A stretch of 48,980 bases of DNA from contig NZ_JAKNTA010000006.1 of the NCBI RefSeq assembly GCF_022288725.1, forward strand, positions 448,547-497,526, given 5' to 3'. Position 1 is the stretch's first letter. Every line of letters starts with the position of its first letter. This document shows positions 1 to 7,892 of this stretch, piece by piece. Source of the DNA: Kitasatospora sp. A2-31. Its GTDB lineage: Bacteria > Actinomycetota > Actinomycetes > Streptomycetales > Streptomycetaceae. A program made the translations under genes and the position numbers. Below the pieces are notes generated by a model, which was not told where the DNA came from, did no database searches, and saw only the letters and a list, made by a program, of their open reading frames with translations.

Positions 1-25
1 GGGCCCGCGACGACACCTAGCGGTG

Positions 26-520
26 TCAGGCCTGCTCGGCGGCCTCGGCCTCGGCGGCCGCGGGGGCCTCCTCGACCTTGGTCTCCTCGGCCTTGGCGTC
101 GGCCTCCTTGACGGCACGCTTGGTGGCGGCCTCGGCCTCGCCGACGGCGGTCTGCGCGACGGTCAGCGCCTCGACCAGCTCGATCACGGCCATCGGGGCG
201 TTGTCGCCACGACGGGGACCGATCTTGGTGATGCGGGTGTAGCCACCCGGGCGGTTCTCGTAGCGCGGCGCGATCTCGGTGAAGAGGGTGTGCAGCACCG
301 AGATGTCGGTGATGGTCTTGCGCACCAGGCGACGGTTGTGGATGTCGCCCTTCTTCGCCTTGGTGATCAGCTTCTCCGCCAGCGGGCGCAGGCGGCGGGC
401 CTTGGCCTCGGTGGTGGTGATGCGGCCGTACTGGAACAGCTCACGGGCCAGACCGGCGAGCAGCAGCGGCTCGTGGTGCGGGCCGCCGCCGAGGCGGGCA
501 CCCTTGGTGGGACGCGGCAT
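26..520 (-). CDS. rplQ: 50S ribosomal protein L17
   Basis: L17 of the large ribosomal subunit, 164 aa. The conserved N-terminal core begins MPRPTKGARLGGGPHHEPLL and carries the family segment LFQYGRITTTEAKARRLRP. The last 40 or so residues form an Ala/Glu/Lys-rich tail longer than in E. coli L17 but common in actinobacteria. It is the last gene of the infA-rpmJ-rpsM-rpsK-rpoA-rplQ run. A short inverted repeat (12-27: GACACC/GGTGTC) overlaps the stop codon, but the window ends before a full terminator could be judged. Confidence 0.97.
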   Translation of the reverse strand: MPRPTKGARLGGGPHHEPLLLAGLARELFQYGRITTTEAKARRLRPLAEKLITKAKKGDIHNRRLVRKTITDISVLHTLFTEIAPRYENRPGGYTRITKIGPRRGDNAPMAVIELVEALTVAQTAVGEAEAATKRAVKEADAKAEETKVEEAPAAAEAEAAEQA

Positions 521-608
521 GGAATTACTCCTCGATTCTCCGACTGCGGCCGTACCAGGTACCGCAGCGGGCGTACGGGCACTGTGCCCGCACGACTTTC
601 ACGACGAC

Positions 609-634
609 GGGGGCGGTTCCGGGGAACCGCCCCC
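609..634 (-). terminator. Intercistronic hairpin between rpoA and rplQ
   Basis: A perfect 12-bp inverted repeat (609-620 with 623-634) lies 14 nt after the rpoA stop. No T-run follows on the minus strand, so it is more likely an attenuator, RNA-processing site or 3'-end stabiliser than a full terminator. The role is inferred from position and shape only. Confidence 0.45.
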
Positions 635-647
635 GCGGTCAGGTCTT

Positions 648-1670
648 TCAGTACTGCTCGGTCTCCGCGTAACCCGCGTCGTCCAGGTCGTCGGCGCCGA
701 AGGCGTCGGCGGCGGCGGTCGGGTCGAACCCGGGCGGGCTGTCCTTGAGGGCCAGGCCCATGCCGGCCAGCTTCGCCTTGACCTCGTCGATCGACTTCGC
801 ACCGAAGTTGCGGATGTCGAGCAGGTCGGCCTCGGAGCGGGCGACGAGCTCACCCACGGTGTGGATGCCCTCGCGCTTGAGGCAGTTGTACGACCGAACG
901 GTGAGCTCCAGCTCCTCGATCGGCAGCGCCAGGTCGGCGGCCAGGGCGGCGTCCGTCGGGGACGGGCCCATGTCGATGCCCTCGGCGTCGATGTTCAGCT
1001 CGCGGGCGAGGCCGAACAGCTCCACCAGGGTCTTGCCGGCCGAGGCCATGGCGTCGCGCGGACGCATGGCGGGCTTGGTCTCGACGTCGACGATCAGCTT
1101 GTCGAAGTCGGTCCGCTGCTCGACACGGGTGGCCTCGACCTTGTAGGTGACCTTCAGCACGGGGCTGTAGATCGAGTCGACCGGGATGCGGCCGATCTCC
1201 TGGCCGGAGGCCTTGTTCTGCACGGCGGAGACGTAGCCGCGACCGCGCTCGACGGTCAGCTCCATCTCCAGCTTGCCCTTGCCGTTCAGCGTGGCGAGGA
1301 CGAGCTCGGGGTTGTGCACCTCGACACCGGCCGGCGGCGCGATGTCGGCGGCGGTGACCACACCCGGGCCCTGCTTGCGCAGGTACATCACGACCGGCTC
1401 GTCGTGCTCCGAGGAGACGACCAGCTGCTTGATGTTGAGGATGAGGTCGGTCACGTCCTCCTTGACGCCCGGCACGGTGGTGAACTCGTGCAGGACACCG
1501 TCGATGCGGATGCTGGTGACGGCGGCACCCGGGATCGAGGAGAGCAGCGTGCGGCGCAGGGAGTTGCCGAGGGTGTAACCGAAGCCCGGCTCCAGCGGCT
1601 CGATCACGAACCGCGAGCGGAACTCGTCGACGACCTCTTCGGTCAGCGAGGGACGCTGAGCGATAAGCAT
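648..1670 (-). CDS. rpoA: DNA-directed RNA polymerase subunit alpha
   Basis: Alpha subunit, 340 aa, which nucleates core RNA polymerase assembly as a dimer. The N-terminal domain holds FEPLEPGFGYTLGNSLRRTLL-type sequence (dimer and beta/beta' contacts). The C-terminal domain contains SYNCLKREGIHTVGEL and NFGAKSIDEVKAKL, the helix-hairpin-helix DNA/activator surface. The start was set at ATG 1670 (MLIAQRPSL) because GGAGG lies at about 10 nt upstream; an ATG at 1700 is in frame but would place the ribosome site inside the gene. The acidic C-terminus is typical of actinobacteria. It is co-oriented with rpsK and rplQ. Confidence 0.97.
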   Translation of the reverse strand: MLIAQRPSLTEEVVDEFRSRFVIEPLEPGFGYTLGNSLRRTLLSSIPGAAVTSIRIDGVLHEFTTVPGVKEDVTDLILNIKQLVVSSEHDEPVVMYLRKQGPGVVTAADIAPPAGVEVHNPELVLATLNGKGKLEMELTVERGRGYVSAVQNKASGQEIGRIPVDSIYSPVLKVTYKVEATRVEQRTDFDKLIVDVETKPAMRPRDAMASAGKTLVELFGLARELNIDAEGIDMGPSPTDAALAADLALPIEELELTVRSYNCLKREGIHTVGELVARSEADLLDIRNFGAKSIDEVKAKLAGMGLALKDSPPGFDPTAAADAFGADDLDDAGYAETEQY

Positions 1671-1727
1671 GAGGGGTGTTCCTCCAGTTGTCTTCGGCAC
1701 CCACTATTTGATGCCGACAGGACCAAG

Positions 1728-1762
1728 CGTACGGGGTCCCGCAGAGAACGGGACCCCGTACG
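1728..1762 (-). terminator. Intercistronic hairpin between rpsK and rpoA
   Basis: A perfect 14-bp inverted repeat (1728-1741 with 1749-1762, loop CAGAGAA) sits 38 nt after the rpsK stop and 57 nt before the rpoA start. There is no U-tract on the minus-strand transcript. It could attenuate or process the alpha-operon mRNA and so set rpoA relative to the ribosomal proteins (inference). Confidence 0.5.
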
Positions 1763-1800
1763 AGGTTCAGAGCACTACCGGTGTGCCCGAAGGGCCGACG

Positions 1801-2208
1801 TCAGACGCGGCGGCGCTTCGGCGGACGGCAGCCGTTGTGCGGGGTGGGGGTGACGTCCTGGATCGAGCCGACCTCCAGGCCGGTGGCCTGGAGCGAACGG
1901 ATCGCGGTCTCGCGGCCGGAGCCCGGACCCTTCACGAAGACGTCGACCTTGCGCATGCCGTGCTCCTGCGCGCGACGGGCAGCGGCCTCGGCGGCCATCT
2001 GCGCGGCGAACGGGGTGGACTTGCGCGAGCCCTTGAAGCCGACGTGGCCGGCGGAGGCCCAGGAGATCACGTTGCCCGACGGGTCGGTGATCGAAACGAT
2101 GGTGTTGTTGAACGTGCTCTTGATGTGCGCGTGGCCGTGAGCGACGTTCTTCTTTTCCTTGCGGCGGATCTTCTTCGCGCCGGCAGCCTGACGACCCTTG
2201 GGGGGCAT
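1801..2208 (-). CDS. rpsK: 30S ribosomal protein S11
   Basis: S11 of the small-subunit platform, 135 aa. The family signature is plain: GHAHIKSTFNNTIVSITDPS near residues 25-45, then a glycine-rich middle and the basic C-terminus PTPHNGCRPPKRRRV. The N-terminus MPPKGRQAAGAKKIRRKEKK is lysine-rich as in actinobacterial S11. It lies between rpsM and rpoA, the usual alpha-operon order. Confidence 0.97.
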   Translation of the reverse strand: MPPKGRQAAGAKKIRRKEKKNVAHGHAHIKSTFNNTIVSITDPSGNVISWASAGHVGFKGSRKSTPFAAQMAAEAAARRAQEHGMRKVDVFVKGPGSGRETAIRSLQATGLEVGSIQDVTPTPHNGCRPPKRRRV

Positions 2209-2280
2209 AAGTCTGTTCTCCTACTGAGGTGGTCGGTCCGCTGACCCGCGGGCCGGAGGGATGTCCGGTTACGGGACGGA

Positions 2281-2661
2281 CTACTTCTTGCCCGGCTTCT
2301 TCTTACCGGCGATCGCGCGACGCGGGCCCTTGCGGGTACGCGCGTTGGTGTGGGTGCGCTGGCCGCGGACCGGGAGGCCACGGCGGTGACGCAGACCCTC
2401 GTAGCAGCCGATCTCGACCTTGCGGCGGATGTCGGCGGCCACCTCGCGGCGGAGGTCACCCTCGACCGTGAAGTTGGCGTCGATGTACTGGCTCAGCTTG
2501 ACGAGGTCTTCCTCGGAGATGTCGCGAACGCGGACATCCGGGTTGACGCCGGTCTCGGCCAGGGTCTGCTGGGCGCGGGTACGGCCGATGCCGTACACGT
2601 AGGTGAGGGCGATCTCGATCCGCTTCTCACGGGGGAGATCAACGCCGGCGAGGCGTGCCAT
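2281..2661 (-). CDS. rpsM: 30S ribosomal protein S13
   Basis: S13 of the 30S head, 126 aa, which contacts the P-site tRNA and 50S bridge B1. It begins MARLAGVDLPREKRIEIALT and contains YGIGRTRAQ and the RHRRGLPVRGQRT signature, ending in a lysine-rich tail (KKKPGKK). It is followed by rpsK after a 72-nt gap and preceded by rpmJ. Confidence 0.97.
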   Translation of the reverse strand: MARLAGVDLPREKRIEIALTYVYGIGRTRAQQTLAETGVNPDVRVRDISEEDLVKLSQYIDANFTVEGDLRREVAADIRRKVEIGCYEGLRHRRGLPVRGQRTHTNARTRKGPRRAIAGKKKPGKK

Positions 2662-2837
2662 TCAAGGCTCCTGTGGTTCTTCAGAGGTCTTGCGTGCTGC
2701 CTACTCCGACACCTCACGGTGAGGGAGCCCCGGCCTCTGACCGGGGGTGGCAGTCCGCCCTGCGAGAGGGGGATCGGGCAGCCCGCTTATGACGTTTTCG
2801 CGTCGCGCGAAGTACTACGAGAAATGCTGGGGAGAGA

Positions 2838-2951
2838 TCAGCCCTGGCGCTGCTTGTGGCGCAGGTTGTCGCAGATCACCATGACCCGGCCGTGACGGCG
2901 GATCACCTTGCACTTGTCGCAGATCTTCTTGACGCTCGGCTTGACCTTCAT
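2838..2951 (-). CDS. rpmJ: 50S ribosomal protein L36 (zinc-binding form)
   Basis: A 37-aa gene: MKVKPSVKKICDKCKVIRRH at the N-terminus and KQRQG at the end. C11 and C14, followed by a third Cys and a His, form the C+ (zinc-ribbon) type of L36. This is the form normally made when zinc is plentiful. It sits between infA and rpsM. The 176-nt gap before rpsM holds only weak inverted repeats (2712-2724 and 2728-2746). Confidence 0.95.
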   Translation of the reverse strand: MKVKPSVKKICDKCKVIRRHGRVMVICDNLRHKQRQG

Positions 2952-3005
2952 GTCTCAGGTTCTCCGGGTCTAGATCTGGCGCCACCGCCGTCAGGCGGTG
3001 GTTCT

Positions 3006-3227
3006 TTACTTGTAGCGGTAGACGATCCGGCCGCGCGTGAGGTCGTAGGGGCTGAGCTCCACCACGACCCGGTCGTCCGGCAGGATGCGGATGTAGTGCA
3101 TGCGCATCTTGCCACTGATGTGCGCGAGGACCTTGTGACCGTTCTGCAGCTCGACCTTGAACATCGCGTTCGGAAGAGACTCGATCACGGTGCCCTCGAT
3201 CTCAATGGCGCCTTGCTTCTTAGCCAT
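3006..3227 (-). CDS. infA: Translation initiation factor IF-1
   Basis: IF-1, 73 aa, a single OB-fold that occupies the 30S A site during initiation. It begins MAKKQGAIEIEGTVIESLPN and has the core segment HISGKMRMHYIRILPDDRV and the C-terminus RGRIVYRYK. Length and sequence are normal for the family. It is the first gene of the infA-rpmJ-rpsM-rpsK-rpoA-rplQ run and has its own promoter about 130 nt upstream. Confidence 0.97.
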   Translation of the reverse strand: MAKKQGAIEIEGTVIESLPNAMFKVELQNGHKVLAHISGKMRMHYIRILPDDRVVVELSPYDLTRGRIVYRYK

Positions 3228-3353
3228 GAACTGCGAGATCCACCTTCCGGGACCGGCTACCGTATGCGGAACGCTCGTGCGAACCTGGGTCCACCCCGCC
3301 CCCCTGAGGGGAAGAGGGCGTGCTGAAGCACGCTACGAGTGAGCCGACGGTCC

Positions 3354-3382
3354 ATCCTACGCCAGTGCACGGGATGCACCAA
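3354..3382 (-). promoter_or_regulatory. Probable infA promoter (HrdB-like)
   Basis: On the minus strand TTGGTG (3377-3382) and TAGGAT (3354-3359) are separated by exactly 17 nt, close to the vegetative sigma consensus. The predicted RNA start is about 120 nt before the infA ATG. The site lies between the mscL stop and infA, so the infA operon can be transcribed independently of secY-adk-map. Confidence 0.65.
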
Positions 3383-3399
3383 AACCGGGGGCACCCGAA

Positions 3400-3825
3400 T
3401 CAGCGCTGGGCCACCACGGTCAGCGGCTCGACGTGGGCGGTGCAGGCCGAGCAGCGGCGGGCGGCCTCCGGGATCTCCGTCAGGCACTCGGGGCAGGGGC
3501 GCTTCGGGGTCTTCGGCTTCTTCGGCAGGTACCGGGCGGTGGCCTTGGTGACCGGCAGCACGACGCAGAAGTACAGCACCGCGGCGGTCATGACGAAGGC
3601 GATCAGCACGTTCAGGAACTGCCCGTACGGGAACGTGACGCCGGCCACGGTCGCCTTGTACGAGCTGAAGTCGCCGGCCGCGCCGACCACCACGCCGACC
3701 AGCGGGGTGAGGAAGGCGGAGACGAAGCCGGTGACGACCCCGGTGAAGGCGGCACCGATCACCACGCCGACCGCCATGTCGACCACGTTGCCGCGCATCA
3801 TGAAGTCGCGGAATCCCTTGAGCAC
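3400..3825 (-). CDS. mscL: Large-conductance mechanosensitive channel MscL with C-terminal zinc-ribbon-like tail
   Basis: MscL, a homopentameric inner-membrane channel that opens under osmotic downshock. The start is GTG 3825 (LKGFRDFMMRGNVVDMAVG follows), preceded by AGGAG at about 8 nt, giving 141 aa. TM1 (VVDMAVGVVIGAAFTGVV) and TM2 (FLNVLIAFVMTAAVLYFCVV) flank a short periplasmic loop. The C-terminal helix region is replaced or extended by a Cys4 cluster (C111, C114, C125, C128; spacing CxxC-10-CxxC), resembling a rubredoxin-like zinc ribbon. It is inserted between map and infA, which are usually neighbours in Streptomyces, and has its own promoter. Confidence 0.93.
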   Translation of the reverse strand: MLKGFRDFMMRGNVVDMAVGVVIGAAFTGVVTGFVSAFLTPLVGVVVGAAGDFSSYKATVAGVTFPYGQFLNVLIAFVMTAAVLYFCVVLPVTKATARYLPKKPKTPKRPCPECLTEIPEAARRCSACTAHVEPLTVVAQR

Positions 3826-3882
3826 TGCTCTCTCCTGCTCGCTCGAAGCCAGTCCAACGGCAACAGCCACTGCCAGCCGATA

Positions 3883-3911
3883 AAAGTAGGACAAAAGCCC
3901 TGGAGGTCCAA
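3883..3911 (-). promoter_or_regulatory. Probable mscL promoter overlapping the map terminator
   Basis: Minus-strand TTGGAC (3906-3911) and TACTTT (3883-3888) are spaced 17 nt. The -35 box lies in the loop and arm of the terminator hairpin at 3896-3923. The predicted start is about 50 nt before the mscL GTG. Good match to a vegetative promoter; not tested. Confidence 0.6.
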
Positions 3912-3923
3912 ACCTCCAGGGCT
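3896..3923 (-). terminator. Intrinsic terminator after map
   Basis: A perfect 12-bp stem (3896-3907 with 3912-3923, 4-nt loop CCAA) is followed on the minus strand by TTTTGTCC. This is a standard intrinsic terminator closing secY-adk-map, about 60 nt after the map stop. Confidence 0.85.
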
Positions 3924-3984
3924 CTGATCCGTTCTCAGCGGCCGTCCTCCGCGCGGGCTCCGCGGCCGACGCCCGGGCCGCCGG

Positions 3985-4824
3985 TCAGGCGAGCGGGTCC
4001 GGGGCCGCGGTGACGCCCAGCTTCGCGAGCTCGGCCTTGCCGCCGTCGAAGGCGGTCAGCACCAGCGGGCCCTGCTCCGTGACCGCGACCGAGTGCTCCC
4101 AGTGCGAGGCCCAGGTGCCGTCGTTGGTCACGACGGTCCACTCGTCCTCCAGCACCGTGGTGTGCGGGGTGCCGAGCGAGACCATCGGCTCGATCGCCAG
4201 CACGGTGCCGGGGACCAGCTTGGGGCCCTTGCCGCGGCCGCGCTCGACGTAGTTCAGCACGTGCGGCTCCATGTGCATCGCGGTGCCGATGCCGTGGCCG
4301 CCGTAGCCCTCGGTGATCCCCCACTTGCCCTTGGGCGGCAGCGGCTGGCGCCGGATGAAGCCCTCGATCGCTTTGGAGACGTCGACCAGGCGGTTGCTCT
4401 TCTTCATCTGGGCGATACCGGCCCACATCGAGCCCTCGGTGACCCGGCTCAGCATCTCGACCTCGGGGCGGACCTCGCCGACCGCCACGGTGATCGCCGC
4501 GTCGCCGTGCCAGCCGTCCAGGATGGCGCCGCAGTCGATCGAGATGAGGTCGCCCTCCTGCAGCACCCGCTCGCCGGGGATGCCGTGGACGACCTCGTTG
4601 TTCACCGAGGCGCAGATCACGCCAGGGAACCAGAGGCCGCCGTGGTGGGCGCGGAAGTTCGAGGTGGCGCCGTGCTCGGTGATGACCTTGTCCGCGACGT
4701 CGTTGAGCTCCTGGGTGGTCACCCCCGGAGCGACCGCCTCGCGGCAGGCCTTCAGCGCCTCGGCGACGACCAGCCCGGCCGCTCGCATCTTCGCGATCTG
4801 CTCGGGGGTCTTGATCTCCACCAT
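3985..4824 (-). CDS. map: Type I methionine aminopeptidase
   Basis: A metal-dependent peptidase that removes the initiator Met from new proteins, 279 aa. The start ATG 4824 (MVEIKTPEQIAKMRAAG) follows a GGAAGG ribosome site. Active-site segments are in order: the HHGG and VHGIP region, the two metal-binding aspartates around IDCGAILDGWHGDAAI, the histidine in GHGIGTAMHMEPH, and the glutamates in IEPM and EHSVAVTE. No N-terminal zinc or SH3 extension is present. It is the last gene of secY-adk-map, 129 nt after adk, and ends before a strong terminator. Confidence 0.96.
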   Translation of the reverse strand: MVEIKTPEQIAKMRAAGLVVAEALKACREAVAPGVTTQELNDVADKVITEHGATSNFRAHHGGLWFPGVICASVNNEVVHGIPGERVLQEGDLISIDCGAILDGWHGDAAITVAVGEVRPEVEMLSRVTEGSMWAGIAQMKKSNRLVDVSKAIEGFIRRQPLPPKGKWGITEGYGGHGIGTAMHMEPHVLNYVERGRGKGPKLVPGTVLAIEPMVSLGTPHTTVLEDEWTVVTNDGTWASHWEHSVAVTEQGPLVLTAFDGGKAELAKLGVTAAPDPLA

Positions 4825-4953
4825 CTGGTCACGCCTTCCTTGGGTTCCCGCCCGGTCCTTGCCGGGCGGCCGTGCACTCGTTCCACCGTACGACGCCGTA
4901 CGGCCGCGCCGCCCCGGAGCGGGCGTGCGCGGCCGTACGAACGTCGGTCGGAC

Positions 4954-5607
4954 TCAGCTGTCCTGCTTCAGCGCCTCGATCGCGCGCTGGGTGACCTCGT
5001 CCACCTTGCCGAGGGCCGGGATGACCTCCACCAGGCCCTGCTGACGGTAGTAGTCGATGATCGGCTCGGTCTCCGTGTGGTAGACCTCCAGGCGCGTGCG
5101 CACCTTCTCCTCGGTGTCGTCCGAGCGCTGGTACAGCTCGCCGCCGCACTCGTCGCAGACACCCTCGACCTTCGACGGGTTGTAGTCCACGTGGAAGACG
5201 TGACCACCGTCGTTGCGGCAGAGCCGCCGGCCGGCGATGCGCTTGACGACCTCGTCCTCGGGGACCTCCAGGTCCAGCACGCCGTCGAGCTTGATGCCCT
5301 GCTCCACGAGGAACTCGTCCAGCGCCTTGGCCTGGCCGAGGTTGCGCGGGAAGCCGTCGAGCAGGAAGCCGTCGGCGGCGTCCGCCTGGAGCATGCGGTC
5401 CTTGGCCATCCCGATGGTGACCTCGTCCGGCACCAGGCGACCCGCGTCCATGTAGCTCTTGGCCTCGAGCCCCAGCGGGGTGCCCTGGCCGATGTTGGCG
5501 CGGAACAGGTCACCGGTGGAGATGTGGGGGATGGACAGGGTCTTGGCGAGCAGGTGCGCCTGAGTACCCTTCCCGGCCCCGGGAGGCCCGACGAGGACGA
5601 TACGCAT
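4954..5607 (-). CDS. adk: Adenylate kinase
   Basis: Interconverts ATP + AMP and 2 ADP in the cytoplasm; 217 aa. The start ATG 5607 was chosen because MRIVLVGPPGAGKGTQAHLL begins directly with the P-loop and overlaps the secY stop (TGATG). Also visible are DGFPRNLGQA (AMP/ATP site) and a long LID domain with CRND and CDEC, a probable zinc site as in Gram-positive enzymes. Translational coupling to secY is likely. Confidence 0.97.
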   Translation of the reverse strand: MRIVLVGPPGAGKGTQAHLLAKTLSIPHISTGDLFRANIGQGTPLGLEAKSYMDAGRLVPDEVTIGMAKDRMLQADAADGFLLDGFPRNLGQAKALDEFLVEQGIKLDGVLDLEVPEDEVVKRIAGRRLCRNDGGHVFHVDYNPSKVEGVCDECGGELYQRSDDTEEKVRTRLEVYHTETEPIIDYYRQQGLVEVIPALGKVDEVTQRAIEALKQDS

Positions 5608-6917
5608 CAGCGGAGGAACCCTTCGTAATTGCGCTGCTGGAGCTGGCTCTCGATCTGCTTCACAGTTTCGAGTCCGACGCCGACGACGATGAGCACGCTG
5701 GTGCCGCCGAACGGGAAGTTGGTCTGCTGTCCGAAGGCGACCAGGGCGATCATCGGGATCAACGCGATCAGGCCCAGGTAGAGCGAACCCGGCCACGTGA
5801 TTCGGGTGAGCACGTAGTTCAGGTACTCGGCCGTCGGCCGGCCGGCCCGGATACCCGGGATGAACCCACCATACTTCTTCATATTGTCGGCAACTTCTTC
5901 GGGGTTGAAGGAGATGGCGACGTAGAAGAAGGCGAAGAAGACGATCAGCAGGAAGTAGGTGGCCATGTAGATCGGGTGGTCACCCTTGACGAAGTTCGTC
6001 CGGATCCACACCGCCCAGCCGGCCTGGCTGTTGGTCAGCTGCACCACCAGCGCGGGGATGTACAGCAGCGACGAGGCGAAGATGACCGGGATGACACCGG
6101 CCTGGTTCACCTTGAGCGGGATGTAGGTCGAGGTGCCGCCGAACGCGCGGCGGCCGATCATCCGCTTCGCGTACTGGACCGGGATCCGGCGCTGGGCCTG
6201 CTCCACGAAGATGACCAGCATCACAACGATGATGCCGACCGCGACCACCGAGAGGAACTCGACCCAGCCGTCGCCGATGGTGCCGGACTGCTTGATCGCC
6301 CACATCGAGGACGGGAACTGCGCCGCGATCGAGGTGAAGATCAGCAGCGACATGCCGTTGCCGATGCCGCGGTCGGTGATCAGCTCGCCGAGCCACATGA
6401 TCACGGTGGTGCCGGCGGTCATGGTGAGCACCATGACGGCGATCCGGAACACGCCGGTGTCCGGCACGATCTGGTTCGCGTACGGGCAGCCCGAGAACAG
6501 CGCGCCGCTGGAGGCCGTCGCCACGATGCCGGTGCCCTGGAGCACGGCGAGCGCGATGGTCAGGTAGCGGGTGTACTGGGTGATCTTGGCGGTCCCGGCC
6601 TGGCCCTCCTTCTTCAGCGCCTCGAGTCGCGGGATCACGACGGTGAGGAGCTGGAGGATGATGCTGGCCGTGATGTACGGCATGATGCCGAGCGCGAAAA
6701 TCGTCAGCTGGAGGAGCGCGCCACCGCTGAACAGGTTGACGAGCCCGAACAGGCCGCTGTTCTTGGTCTCCTTCACACAGGCGTTGACGGCCTGGAAATC
6801 CACCCCGGGTACCGGGATGTGCGATCCCAGCCGGAACAGCACCATGATGCCCAGCGTGAACAGCAGCTTCTTGCGCAGGTCGGGCGTCTGGAACGCCCGC
6901 GCGAACGCACTGAGCAC
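5607..6917 (-). CDS. secY: Preprotein translocase subunit SecY
   Basis: The pore-forming subunit of the SecYEG membrane channel, 436 aa with about ten transmembrane segments. It begins MLSAFARAFQTPDLRKKLLF and carries GSHIPVPGVD in the first periplasmic/plug region. The cytoplasmic loop RRIPVQYAKRMIGRR, which contacts the ribosome and SecA, and the conserved PGIRAGRPTAEYL segment are both intact. It overlaps adk by one base and is separated from rplO by a terminator and a 337-bp gap that holds its own candidate promoter. Confidence 0.97.
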   Translation of the reverse strand: MLSAFARAFQTPDLRKKLLFTLGIMVLFRLGSHIPVPGVDFQAVNACVKETKNSGLFGLVNLFSGGALLQLTIFALGIMPYITASIILQLLTVVIPRLEALKKEGQAGTAKITQYTRYLTIALAVLQGTGIVATASSGALFSGCPYANQIVPDTGVFRIAVMVLTMTAGTTVIMWLGELITDRGIGNGMSLLIFTSIAAQFPSSMWAIKQSGTIGDGWVEFLSVVAVGIIVVMLVIFVEQAQRRIPVQYAKRMIGRRAFGGTSTYIPLKVNQAGVIPVIFASSLLYIPALVVQLTNSQAGWAVWIRTNFVKGDHPIYMATYFLLIVFFAFFYVAISFNPEEVADNMKKYGGFIPGIRAGRPTAEYLNYVLTRITWPGSLYLGLIALIPMIALVAFGQQTNFPFGGTSVLIVVGVGLETVKQIESQLQQRNYEGFLR

Positions 6918-7044
6918 GGTGCCTCCTGCGCCTCCCGCGCGTCGTCGGCGGGAGGGTCGGTCCTGAATTGGGGAGTTTGCGGTTCGGGCCCCCGTACAGA
7001 CGGCACAGGCGAGCCTACGCGCAGCCTACAAGGGAACTCCACGG

Positions 7045-7073
7045 ACTCTAACAGTGCGCGGCCACTCGAAAGA
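7045..7073 (-). promoter_or_regulatory. Candidate secY promoter in the 337-bp rplO-secY gap
   Basis: Minus-strand TAGAGT (7045-7050) is a strong -10 match; the -35 placed 17 nt upstream (TCTTTC, 7068-7073) is weak. It lies between the rplO terminator and secY and would give a leader of about 120 nt. The rest of the gap (6918-7254) shows no reading frame I can support. Confidence 0.45.
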
Positions 7074-7197
7074 AGCGCGTACGGCCCCTCCCCCACTCAC
7101 GGGGTACGGGATGCCCGGGTTTGCCACACAAAAGAACGAGGGCCCCTGCCGCCCGGGAACGCGGCCCGGCCGGCGCGCCGCCGCGGCCGGGGAAAGG

Positions 7198-7240
7198 CGC
7201 GAGCCCCACACCGCCCGGAAGGGGCGGTGCGGGGCTCGCG
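7198..7240 (-). terminator. Terminator after rplO
   Basis: A long hairpin: 7198-7207 pairs with 7231-7240 and 7209-7216 with 7222-7229, giving 18 bp with one A-C mismatch and a short loop. It sits 14 nt after the rplO stop and is followed on the minus strand by CCTTTCC. It probably ends or strongly attenuates the S10/spc transcript before secY. Confidence 0.75.
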
Positions 7241-7254
7241 GAAGGTCAGCGGGC

Positions 7255-7707
7255 TCAGACGAGCTCGGTGACGGTACCGCCGGCGGCGGTGATCTTCTCG
7301 GCGGCGGAGCCGGAGACGGCGTCGACCGTCACCTGCAGCGCAACCGAGATCTCGCCGGTGCCGAGCACCTTGACGAGGGAGTTCTTGCGAACCGCGCCCT
7401 TGGCGACCAGGTCCTCGACCGTGACCTCGCCACCCTGCGGGTAGAGCTCGGCCAGCTTGTCGAGGTTGACGACCTGGAACGTGATCTTGAACGGGTTCTT
7501 GAAGCCCTTCAGCTTCGGCAGGCGCATGTGGAGCGGCATCTGGCCACCCTCGAAGCGCTGCGGAACCTGGTAGCGGGCCTTGGTGCCCTTGGTACCACGA
7601 CCGGCGGTCTTACCCTTGGAGCCCTCACCACGACCCACACGGATCTTGTCGGTCTTGGCACCCGGGGCGGGCCGCAGGTTGTGGATCTTGATCGGGTTGT
7701 CGCCCAT
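7255..7707 (-). CDS. rplO: 50S ribosomal protein L15
   Basis: L15, 150 aa, an intermediate-assembly protein of the large subunit with a long N-terminal extension that threads into 23S rRNA. It has the family segments IHNLRPAPGAKTDKIRVGRG and GRGTKGTKAR, then the globular domain VNLDKLAELYPQGGEV. It starts 2 nt after the rpmD stop and is the last ribosomal protein of the spc block. Confidence 0.97.
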   Translation of the reverse strand: MGDNPIKIHNLRPAPGAKTDKIRVGRGEGSKGKTAGRGTKGTKARYQVPQRFEGGQMPLHMRLPKLKGFKNPFKITFQVVNLDKLAELYPQGGEVTVEDLVAKGAVRKNSLVKVLGTGEISVALQVTVDAVSGSAAEKITAAGGTVTELV

Positions 7708-7709
7708 GA

Positions 7710-7892
7710 TCAGTCCACCTCCTCAACCGTCACCAGGTGACGGACCGTGTGGGCCATCCCGCGGATCTCGGGACGGTCCTCCTTCACCACGACGTCGTGC
7801 ATGCGCTTGAGACCAAGCGAACGCAGGGTGTCACGGTGGTTCTGCTTGCTGCCGATGTACGACTTGGTCTGCGTGATCTTCAGGCGAGCCAT
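7710..7892 (-). CDS. rpmD: 50S ribosomal protein L30
   Basis: L30, 60 aa: MARLKITQTKSYIGSKQNHR, then SLGLKRMHDVVV and the C-terminus TVRHLVTVEEVD. The length is normal for bacterial L30. Its ATG overlaps the rpsE stop (ATGA), so the two are probably translationally coupled. Confidence 0.96.
   Translation of the reverse strand: MARLKITQTKSYIGSKQNHRDTLRSLGLKRMHDVVVKEDRPEIRGMAHTVRHLVTVEEVD

Noticed and set aside
2712..2746. Hairpins between rpmJ and rpsM as a terminator
   Set aside because: Stems of only 5-6 bp without a U-tract, weaker than the other intercistronic structures here.
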